Under the pieces are notes generated by a model. That model worked only from the letters and a program-made list of their open reading frames with translations. It was not told where the DNA came from and did no database searches. Positions 1 through 6,048 of a stretch of 6,282 bases of DNA are shown here, piece after piece. A program made the position numbers and the translations under genes. This DNA comes from Burkholderiales bacterium (lineage in GTDB: Bacteria > Pseudomonadota > Gammaproteobacteria > Burkholderiales > UBA11063): NCBI GenBank assembly GCA_026461645.1, contig JAPJMP010000189.1, forward strand, positions 1-6,282, in the 5' to 3' direction. The first letter of the stretch is position 1; each line of letters begins with the position of its first letter.

Positions 1-2
1 AA

Positions 3-147
3 CATTTTAAAACCATATCTTATCTATTAACTGGTAATTTAAACTTTACTAAATTAAACCCTAACTTTTACCCACCTAAAATTTAGAAGAGCCAAAAAAA
101 TTAATGTTCCTATAGGTATCATTTGTCTGTCGAAATGCAGGCCTGAA
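3..147 (+). pseudogene. Broken 5' part of the GNAT acetyltransferase coding region
   Basis: The reading frame of the downstream gene stays open upstream of its first ATG, back to position 58 (stop TAA at 55-57). The translation just before that ATG, from about position 94 (KKINVPIGIICLSKCRPE), continues the GNAT fold: it resembles the strand that reads 'G-x-hydrophobic-R-I-D-P-x-x-G-x-I-E-I-G' in RimJ/RimL-like acetyltransferases. No ATG, GTG or TTG occurs in this frame between 58 and 147; CTG at 127 is the only near-start. A second frame, open at 3-83 with a stop at 84-86, reads LLTGNLNFTKLNPNFYPP, which resembles the usual GNAT N-terminus ('L-x-G-x-x-V-x-L-x-P-L'). Between the two pieces about 60-70 residues normal for the family are absent. 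My reading is an internal deletion with a frame change inside an older full-length GNAT coding region that began before the window. The frame-1 homology is fairly clear; the frame-3 match is weaker and short. Confidence 0.45.
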
Positions 148-2430
148 ATGGGTAGTGTAGAAATAGCAAGTATAACTTATCCAAAAATATATCAAAAATC
201 TGAGGCAAATACTGAATCAGTTTATTTATTAATTAACTACTGTATTAACCAATTAAATTTTCGTAAAATTGTATGGCGGTGTAATAATAATAACTTGGCA
301 TCTAAGCAAGCTGCGCTTCGTTTGGGATTTGAATTTGAAGGCTTGTTTTATAATCATATGATTGTAAAGGGTAAAAATAGAGATACGGCTTGGTATGGAA
401 TAACTGACAAAACATGGTCTTTATTAGACGTAAATTATAAAAATTGGTTATCGGAATCTAATCCAAAAAAACGTAACTCTTTATTTGAAGCTAATAATCT
501 AATCAGAAAAAGAGGTTTTTATAAAGTTAATACATCTCATTTCGAAATAATGCCTAATCAATCTACAAAGTGGCAAAATCATATAGATTACGAGGTGCTA
601 ATTGCGTTTAGTGGAGTTGGTCAATTATATTCAGGTGAATCTAATGACAATGCTAGGGTTATTAATCAGTATGATATCATTCCTTTACCACCATTTAAAC
701 CACATATGATTAGAAATGTTGGAACTGAACCATTAAAGATGGGAAATATCTGGTGGCAAGAGGATGATAATATATCTTATGAACGTGAACAAGATACATT
801 TAATGTAAAAGATGAATCTGCAATAACAATTATTTTACCTAGTTTTACTACTCCAAATGGCCGAATGCATTTGGGACATTTAAGCGGACCTGTTTTAAAT
901 GCTGATATACTACACCGCACGCAAAAATCTTTAGGTTATACTCAAACTTACCAATTATGTGGAACGTTAGGTTATCAAACGCATGTGGCTCATGCGGCCA
1001 AAGCTGCCGGGCTTAATTATACAGATACTGCGCTTAAATACTCTGAAGACTTTATAGATAATTATAAGCTGCTATCGGTAGAGTTTGATACTTTTACCAC
1101 TTTATCAAAAGTTGACTGGTTTATAGAATTAGCAGATAAATTTATACTCCATCTACATCAACAAAATGCGCTTATAGAACGTACCACACTAGTTCCTTAT
1201 TGCGAATTTGGGCATGGTTATATATTTGAAGCAAATGTTCGTGGAAAATGCCCACATTGCAATAATCTAGTAAGTGCTGAATGTGAATATTGTGCTGATT
1301 TCATTCCAGATCATTTGTTAATAGACCCAATATGTACTTTATGTAACAGCCAAGCAATTAAAAAACCATTAACTAGGCTATTTATTTCTCTTGATGCACA
1401 TCGCCAAATTATACAAAACTTATTAATGAACGGTTGTTATAGGGAGAATACTGCTAGTTTTGTAAATAAAATCTTATCAAGCCCACTACCTGAAATTCCT
1501 CTGAGTATTTATGCTGAAAATGGTATACCAGTAAATATTGATGGATTTAAAGATCAAAAAATATATTCAGCAATTGAATTAATTCCTAGGTTTTTAACAG
1601 CATTTCAAGATCTACGAGAAAAATATAAGTTTAATGCGAATGTAAAATTTCTATTAAATTTGTTTTTTGGCTATGATAACAGCTATCTGAGATGTATAAT
1701 TTTTCCTATTTTACTAAAATTATCTGACATTGATTATGTAGAGTGTAACGCATTTTTTGGAAATGAATTTTATCTCCTTAACGGAAGTAAATTTTCTACT
1801 TCTCGTAGCCATGTAATATACGCTAGAGATATTGTTAGAGGTCTACATCCAGATTGGTTAAGGCTATATCTAGTCCATCAAAAATCTAGTTTTTTAAACC
1901 GAAATTTTATATTATCTGAAATGCATAAATGGGTGGGCATTAGGCGTGATAAGCTACTCTTAATCCTTAATAGGATTCATACTTTTCTTAATGCAAGATT
2001 TTCTTGTATAGTTCCTGAATCTGGAATTTGGTTAAAGGAGCACAATAGTTTTTATGGGCAGATAAGAAATTATAGTGAACAAGCACGACAGGTATTTGAT
2101 ATAGAAAATTTTGATTCAAGCCGCATTGTAAGACTAAGCGATTGTCTATTAGAAGAGCTATATGTATTTTCTTATATGCTTACCCAAAATTCCAATAACT
2201 ATGATACAGACCGTACTACAATCTCTTTAAATTTATTAGGGTTAAAAGCTTTTGCAATAATTTTATGGCCTATAATGCCAAATATTATGCAACAAGTTTT
2301 ACAAATGTTAGGGGAAGAACTACAAGGAAAACCTCCATTATTAAAAAATGCTTTAAAATGGATTGAAGGTAAAACTCTTTTAAATAACTCACCAGCAGTA
2401 TTTAATTTTTTGAAAGGTGCCAAATTATGA
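148..2430 (+). CDS. GNAT(partial)-cupin-MetRS-like fusion, probable hydrazine (N-N bond) synthetase of the Spb40/Tri28 type
   Basis: A 760-residue cytosolic protein with three units. Residues 1-92 are the C-terminal half of a RimJ-type GNAT domain (acetyl-CoA loop near Q16-T22; N..SK..A.RLGF.FEG at 47-65; KGKNRDTAWY at 74-83). Residues about 124-205 are a cupin: motif 1 reads Q143-x-H145-x3-E149-x6-G156, with Gln replacing the first His, and motif 2 keeps H186-x3-N190. Residues about 222-735 resemble E. coli/archaeal-type methionyl-tRNA synthetase: PNGRMHLGH (HIGH) at 236-244; zinc-knuckle Cys pairs 368/371, 379/382 and 396/399, with C352/H356 a possible fourth pair; KFSTS (KMSKS) at 548-552; then a helical anticodon-domain-like tail.

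Known for Spb40 (s56-p1) and Tri28 (triacsin): the MetRS-like part activates glycine and esterifies N6-hydroxylysine, and the cupin rearranges the ester to a hydrazine. Substrates here are inferred. ATG 148 is the first in-frame start, with AGG at 139-141, but GNAT homology continues upstream of it, so the GNAT unit is probably incomplete. The gene leads the operon. A housekeeping MetRS is unlikely, given the cupin and altered motifs. Confidence 0.85.
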   Translation: MGSVEIASITYPKIYQKSEANTESVYLLINYCINQLNFRKIVWRCNNNNLASKQAALRLGFEFEGLFYNHMIVKGKNRDTAWYGITDKTWSLLDVNYKNWLSESNPKKRNSLFEANNLIRKRGFYKVNTSHFEIMPNQSTKWQNHIDYEVLIAFSGVGQLYSGESNDNARVINQYDIIPLPPFKPHMIRNVGTEPLKMGNIWWQEDDNISYEREQDTFNVKDESAITIILPSFTTPNGRMHLGHLSGPVLNADILHRTQKSLGYTQTYQLCGTLGYQTHVAHAAKAAGLNYTDTALKYSEDFIDNYKLLSVEFDTFTTLSKVDWFIELADKFILHLHQQNALIERTTLVPYCEFGHGYIFEANVRGKCPHCNNLVSAECEYCADFIPDHLLIDPICTLCNSQAIKKPLTRLFISLDAHRQIIQNLLMNGCYRENTASFVNKILSSPLPEIPLSIYAENGIPVNIDGFKDQKIYSAIELIPRFLTAFQDLREKYKFNANVKFLLNLFFGYDNSYLRCIIFPILLKLSDIDYVECNAFFGNEFYLLNGSKFSTSRSHVIYARDIVRGLHPDWLRLYLVHQKSSFLNRNFILSEMHKWVGIRRDKLLLILNRIHTFLNARFSCIVPESGIWLKEHNSFYGQIRNYSEQARQVFDIENFDSSRIVRLSDCLLEELYVFSYMLTQNSNNYDTDRTTISLNLLGLKAFAIILWPIMPNIMQQVLQMLGEELQGKPPLLKNALKWIEGKTLLNNSPAVFNFLKGAKL

Positions 2431-3659
2431 ATGAATATATATTATTTATTAACTTCCGTCGCCAATTTAGAGAAAGCATTAGCGCATTTAATGCTGCCCA
2501 TCAACTTGGGTACAAAGTATTAGTAGTGGGAGACACTAAGCTTCCTGAAATGCTATCTGAATATGTTGATAAATTTGTTTTATGTAAAACTAATAATTTA
2601 GAAGAATTATTACCCACGATTAATAACTTAAATCAAGAAGTTAAAATTGTAAGTGTGGTGTGTTTTACCGAGACTGCAGTAGAGTCAAGTGCTATCATAG
2701 CCGCTACATTAAAGCTACCTGGATTACCTATTGATGCAATAAAATCTGTTAGAAATAAAGATGAGTTAAGGAAGCGTACTGCGCATATTGATAAATTACC
2801 TACAAGAGTTATTGTAAACGATGAAGATATTAATACGTTTATCCAAGAGTTTGGGTTGCCAGTAATTATAAAACCTATTAATACTTCTGGGAGTACCGGA
2901 ATTTATATGATTAAGGATCAAAAGGATTTAGAAATTTATTATCAAAGTCGGGTTGCAATTGCAAATCCTATTTATGATCCTACTATTTCCGAAAAAAAAT
3001 TAACATTTGTAATTGAAAAATATATTGATGGGCAAGAAGTAAGTGTTGAAGGGTTTGTTTATAACAAGAAAGTTACTATTGTTGGGATTACTCATAAAGT
3101 TACTTCAGAACCATTTAAATTAGAAATTTGTCATATTTCCCCTGCCAATGTAGATGCGAAAACAAAAAAAATTATTGAAGAGAAAACTACTGCTTATGTT
3201 TTAGCGTTAGGATTAAATAATACGTCTTTTCATTTAGAAGGAAAATATAAGGAGCAAGAGTTTTCTTTAATAGAAGTTGCGGCCAGACCCGGAGGTTGCC
3301 ATATTGATTCTCACATAGTTCCTCTGGCCACAGGATATGATTTTTATAAAAACCTAATACGGGTTACTCTTGGCATAATGCCTGATTCTGCTCCAATTCC
3401 AAACAAAGTAGCTGGGGAAATTTTTATCCTTGCAAAACAAGAAGGATTGCTGAAGGGATATAATAATATGGATCAAGTTATTAATCATCCTTGGGTTTCA
3501 CATGTATTTACTGAAACGTCTGTGGGTACTTATATTGAATTACCCCCCAAAGATTTTAGAAAGCAACGGCTACTAGGTGTAATTAGTACGGCTCCGTCTC
3601 ATGAGGGATTACTTAAGCATTTAGAGTGGATATCTCAAACTCTAACTCCAATTTTTTAA
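2427..3659 (+). CDS. ATP-grasp carboxylate-amine ligase
   Basis: A 410-residue cytosolic ATP-grasp enzyme of the amino-acid-ligase / carnosine-synthase-like branch. Members activate a carboxylate as an acyl phosphate using ATP and Mg2+, then join it to an amine. Residues 1-105 form the pre-ATP-grasp Rossmann-like domain. The central domain starts at about 106 (S-V-R-N-K) and has the ATP-contacting lysine K149 (VIIKP) and the glycine-rich loop SGSTG at 154-158. The segment EKYIDGQEVSVEG at 197-209 is the family's 'E-x-h-h-x-G-x-E-h-s-h-E'. Probable Mg2+ ligands are E271 and E283, followed by the basic/glycine turn ARPGG at 286-290. The C-terminal lobe runs to 410 and the length is normal.

Its ATG overlaps the preceding stop as ATGA, indicating translational coupling and a shared operon. 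By context it probably condenses the hydrazine-containing acid or its lysine precursor with another amino acid or amine; the actual substrates cannot be read from sequence. A purine-biosynthesis or biotin-carboxylase role is unlikely because those partner domains are missing. Confidence 0.85.
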   Translation: MNEYILFINFRRQFRESISAFNAAHQLGYKVLVVGDTKLPEMLSEYVDKFVLCKTNNLEELLPTINNLNQEVKIVSVVCFTETAVESSAIIAATLKLPGLPIDAIKSVRNKDELRKRTAHIDKLPTRVIVNDEDINTFIQEFGLPVIIKPINTSGSTGIYMIKDQKDLEIYYQSRVAIANPIYDPTISEKKLTFVIEKYIDGQEVSVEGFVYNKKVTIVGITHKVTSEPFKLEICHISPANVDAKTKKIIEEKTTAYVLALGLNNTSFHLEGKYKEQEFSLIEVAARPGGCHIDSHIVPLATGYDFYKNLIRVTLGIMPDSAPIPNKVAGEIFILAKQEGLLKGYNNMDQVINHPWVSHVFTETSVGTYIELPPKDFRKQRLLGVISTAPSHEGLLKHLEWISQTLTPIF

Positions 3660-3672
3660 TCCTGAAGTCGAT

Positions 3673-4827
3673 ATGGAAATTGATATTATTGGTTTTGGTT
3701 CAATTGGTAGTGCGCTGGTTAGATTAATAATTGCTTATATGCCGGATATAAGCATTAGAATATTTGATATACAAGCTCCTTTAGGTAAAGAATTTGCGGA
3801 TTTTACAAATGTCGAGATGGTATGTAATGCTAACTATGACTCAGTCAGTTTTAATGAAACAATTATTTGTTGTGCATCATGGACGGTTACAATGGATATT
3901 GCTAACATTCTTCTATTAAAAAATAATAATCTTGAAAAGCATAAAACATTAGTTAGCATATGCAGGCCTGATGATGACGATATAGAGGCTTTAGTACAAA
4001 CACTTTGGAAAGATAAAATAAAGATTATATTGGCGTGTGGATTGGAACCGGGATTAACGGAAATATTGAGCCATTATTTGTTACATAAAGTTGATTTTGC
4101 TTACAATTTAATTATTCAATGTGGGGGAATAGTTCTTCCTAGACCAAGAAATTTATTAGGGTACAAAAGATTATTTGGAACCTCCTATTTACCTTTTGCA
4201 GCCAAAAATTGTTTTTGTATACATAATGGTCGATTAATTACAGTGCCAAGATTTTCTGATATCAAATTATATAATGAACCTGACATTGGCGAATTTGAAA
4301 CGTGGCACGATGGGATGCAGAAAAGGCTAAATAAACATCCAAAACTAAATCACAGTAATGTTTGCGTTGATCAGCGTACAATTCGGTGGCCTGGCTATGC
4401 AGATACCGTTAATTTACTTCAAAAAGCTGGAATATTAAATGAATTACCAATTTACAATTGTAATAAATATTCTGCAAAAAGTTTATTTGAAACGCTTGCA
4501 TATGATTCATTTAGTTTTAAGCCTGAAGATGAGAAAAGTATTACGCTTCTTAATTTCAATTTAAAAGGTCTACAAAATGGACATAAAACAAATATAAAAT
4601 TACAAATTAAATTCCCTGATCTTACACAGCATATTAATTCTATGGCATTAGCTACGTGTTTGCCAACTCTATTCTTGTTATTAAATGAGAAATCAATGCT
4701 AAGTAAAAATACTTTACAGGGCATAATTTACCCGGAAAATATTTTTACTCAAGAGTACATTGTTGATTTATTTAAGTTTATGCAAACATTTGGAATCCTG
4801 ATATTAGAATCAAATAACAAACTGTAG
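3673..4827 (+). CDS. Saccharopine-dehydrogenase-family NAD(P)-dependent oxidoreductase
   Basis: A 384-residue cytosolic protein. The N-terminal Rossmann fold shows the nucleotide-binding motif GFGSIG at 7-12, and an acidic residue (D32) ends the second strand. The family signature 'G-x-x-P-G-L-T' appears as CGLEPGLTEIL at 122-132 and opens the catalytic domain. It is followed by QCGGIVLPRP at 149-158, LGYKRLFG at 162-169, and a 'T-I-R-W-P-G-Y-A-D' segment at 236-244 that corresponds to the T-L-R-Y-P-G-H stretch of lysine 6-dehydrogenase and saccharopine reductase. A final alpha/beta segment ends with GIIYPENI at 350-357.

The family oxidises or reduces the C-N bond of lysine N6 amines, or makes related secondary amines (saccharopine, carboxynorspermidine). 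It lies 13 nt after the ATP-grasp stop with only a weak upstream GAAG, so it is almost certainly in the same operon. A lysine N6-hydrazine made by the first gene would chemically resemble saccharopine, which makes cleavage of that compound an attractive role (inference). Lysine 6-dehydrogenase or a reductive amination activity are alternatives. Confidence 0.8.
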   Translation: MEIDIIGFGSIGSALVRLIIAYMPDISIRIFDIQAPLGKEFADFTNVEMVCNANYDSVSFNETIICCASWTVTMDIANILLLKNNNLEKHKTLVSICRPDDDDIEALVQTLWKDKIKIILACGLEPGLTEILSHYLLHKVDFAYNLIIQCGGIVLPRPRNLLGYKRLFGTSYLPFAAKNCFCIHNGRLITVPRFSDIKLYNEPDIGEFETWHDGMQKRLNKHPKLNHSNVCVDQRTIRWPGYADTVNLLQKAGILNELPIYNCNKYSAKSLFETLAYDSFSFKPEDEKSITLLNFNLKGLQNGHKTNIKLQIKFPDLTQHINSMALATCLPTLFLLLNEKSMLSKNTLQGIIYPENIFTQEYIVDLFKFMQTFGILILESNNKL

Positions 4828-4848
4828 AATATTTGAGATAGTTTTTTC
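4819..4848 (+). terminator. Possible weak rho-independent terminator after the three-gene operon
   Basis: AAACTGT at 4819-4825 can pair with ATAGTTT at 4838-4844 (7 bp including one G-U pair, 12-nt loop). The stem runs into a six-T tract at 4842-4847. It overlaps the stop codon of the oxidoreductase gene. The stem is AT-rich and shares its T-tract with the hairpin, so any termination would be partial; read-through into the transporter gene is possible. Confidence 0.25.
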
Positions 4849-4856
4849 ATTAAGTT

Positions 4857-4895
4857 TTGGGTATTAACTGTAAAATTATTTTAATTTTTTAATAT
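4857..4895 (+). promoter_or_regulatory. Possible sigma-70-type promoter region for the transporter gene
   Basis: The 121-bp spacer before the transporter is very AT-rich between 4862 and 4895. TTGGGT at 4857-4862 lies 17 nt before TTTAAT at 4880-4885, and TAATAT at 4890-4895 is another -10-like hexamer lacking a good -35. In DNA this AT-rich such matches are common by chance, so this marks only the most likely region. Confidence 0.2.
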
Positions 4896-4938
4896 GAATG
4901 ATGCGGCCTTAGGACTGGTTAGCAAAGAAATTAAATAG
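4894..4938 (+). CDS. 14-codon mini-ORF upstream of the transporter (possible leader peptide)
   Basis: An ATG-to-TAG frame encoding MNDAALGLVSKEIK ends 10 nt before the transporter's ATG. There is no convincing ribosome binding site in front of it: the upstream 15 bases are almost all A and T. It has no run of identical regulatory codons like a classical attenuator, and the peptide matches no leader I recognise. The stretch 4901-4918 is noticeably richer in G and C than the surrounding spacer. It could couple translation into the transporter gene, be a leftover of a decayed gene, or be chance. Confidence 0.2.
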   Translation: MNDAALGLVSKEIK

Positions 4939-4948
4939 AAAGAGATTT

Positions 4949-6007
4949 ATGATATTTGTTATTAGGTTTATTACTTCATTTTGCCTTTATACATTAATCA
5001 CTCAAGCCAACGTATGGCTAACCCCATCGGGTAATACATTATTAGTATTTGGGAGTAGATTTTTTATGGTGGGGACCCCATTACTTCTTTTAGTTTTTAA
5101 GCGGAGCTCTCTTAGTTTATCACTTTTTTTAGCTGCAATTGGGATAGGATTATTATTCTTTTCTGATCCTTATCTAAGATTATTTGCAATAGTTTTAATT
5201 AGCGGCGGAATTAGCATAGCTGGTTATTTGATTCGTTTTGAGGCGGCTGAGACATCATCAGGCGCTTCGTATAATAAAATCGCAGTAAATGCAGGTTCAA
5301 TAATGTCAGGGCTTTGGTTACTAATGTTAATGAACGACAAATCTCTATTTATTAATATAAGTATAGTTTTGCTTGGGACTATGGCTTTATTAGCAGCCCG
5401 TAAAAAACGAAAAGAAAGCCTTATAATTAATAGCAAATTAACATCTAATCCAAGAGTTATACTTGGATGGATATTTCTGAGTATTGCAATTGGGATTAAG
5501 ATGTATAGTTTATATTCTTTATTGCCGCAGTATTTACTTTTCCATTTTAGAGCACTACCAAGTTGGTATGGTTTTATGCTGACCGTTAATGGTTTGGTGA
5601 TTATATTTTTGCAAATACCTATTATGAAATTGATTACTAAATCTACTAAAAATAATAGTCCATTAAAAATTACCTTTATTATAATGTGTTTGGGTATGTT
5701 ACTATTAACGTCTCTTTCTCTTCCAGTATTTACAAGCTTTACCAGCGTATTATTATGGGTGGTTTTATTATCATTAGTTGAGTGTGCTGTAAGCTATCTA
5801 GATGTGGAAGGGGTTAAAATGAAAAGTTTATTTATTAAAGAGCTTTTTATAGGGGTTGGAGGGGGAGTTTGTGTGTTGTGTAGTCGCTTATTTTCTGCAC
5901 ATATAGCAAGCTTAGCCACTGGATGTCTTGGAATATTAGCTATGATTATTGCCATCTTATTTTTATTCCCACTATTAAAAAATAGTAACGCCTCAAATGT
6001 TAGATGA
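4949..6007 (+). CDS. MFS-type transporter, probable product exporter
   Basis: A 352-residue integral inner-membrane protein with about 12 hydrophobic segments, near residues 4-20, 34-51, 56-72, 76-95, 112-127, 133-150, 169-187, 205-223, 239-257, 264-283, 296-313 and 319-341. The basic central loop (RKKRKES at 151-157) separates two six-helix halves. The second half contains LPQYL at 192-196 and WYGFMLTVNGL at 206-216, followed by LQIPIMKLI at 221-229; this is the pattern seen at helices 7-8 of drug/metabolite exporters of the major facilitator superfamily.

At 352 residues it is shorter than the usual 390-420, with very short loops, and the first-half motif A (G-x-x-x-D-R-x-G-R-R) is not recognisable. 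ATG 4949 follows an AGAAAGAGA ribosome binding site at 4937-4945; the frame is closed upstream by a TAG at 4910-4912. By position it probably exports the metabolite made by the three preceding genes and may provide self-protection. The substrate is not readable from sequence. Confidence 0.7.
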   Translation: MIFVIRFITSFCLYTLITQANVWLTPSGNTLLVFGSRFFMVGTPLLLLVFKRSSLSLSLFLAAIGIGLLFFSDPYLRLFAIVLISGGISIAGYLIRFEAAETSSGASYNKIAVNAGSIMSGLWLLMLMNDKSLFINISIVLLGTMALLAARKKRKESLIINSKLTSNPRVILGWIFLSIAIGIKMYSLYSLLPQYLLFHFRALPSWYGFMLTVNGLVIIFLQIPIMKLITKSTKNNSPLKITFIIMCLGMLLLTSLSLPVFTSFTSVLLWVVLLSLVECAVSYLDVEGVKMKSLFIKELFIGVGGGVCVLCSRLFSAHIASLATGCLGILAMIIAILFLFPLLKNSNASNVR

Positions 6008-6026
6008 CCTTAAATACCTATCATAC

Positions 6027-6046
6027 GATTCAACAGTTAATGAATC
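6027..6046. repeat. Short inverted repeat between the transporter and the decayed gene
   Basis: GATTCA at 6027-6032 is the exact reverse complement of TGAATC at 6041-6046, with an 8-nt loop. TGAATCATTCA at 6041-6051 is a second, overlapping near-palindrome. No T-tract follows on either strand, so it is not a standard intrinsic terminator. It may be a weak transcript 3'-end structure or chance. Confidence 0.2.
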
Positions 6047-6048
6047 AT

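Noticed and set aside
2199..2423. Minus-strand open frame of 74 codons inside the synthetase gene.
   Set aside because: It is antisense to well-conserved coding sequence, has no ribosome binding site or family resemblance, and is explained as a shadow frame.
148..2430. Housekeeping methionyl-tRNA synthetase (metG).
   Set aside because: The synthetase unit is fused behind a cupin and a GNAT fragment, its KMSKS and zinc-knuckle motifs are altered, and it is co-transcribed with ligase and oxidoreductase genes rather than with translation genes.
136..3972. The 12-base string ATGCAGGCCTGA occurs twice (near 135-146 and 3960-3971).
   Set aside because: About one such 12-mer match is expected by chance in a window this size; both copies lie in unrelated coding contexts and no longer similarity surrounds them.
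4452..4724. Minus-strand open frame of 90 codons inside the oxidoreductase gene.
   Set aside because: It is antisense to the saccharopine-dehydrogenase C-terminal domain, whose plus-strand motifs are clear; there is no independent support.
5224..5436. Minus-strand open frame of 70 codons inside the transporter gene.
   Set aside because: It mirrors the codon pattern of the membrane protein on the plus strand and shows no recognisable domain.
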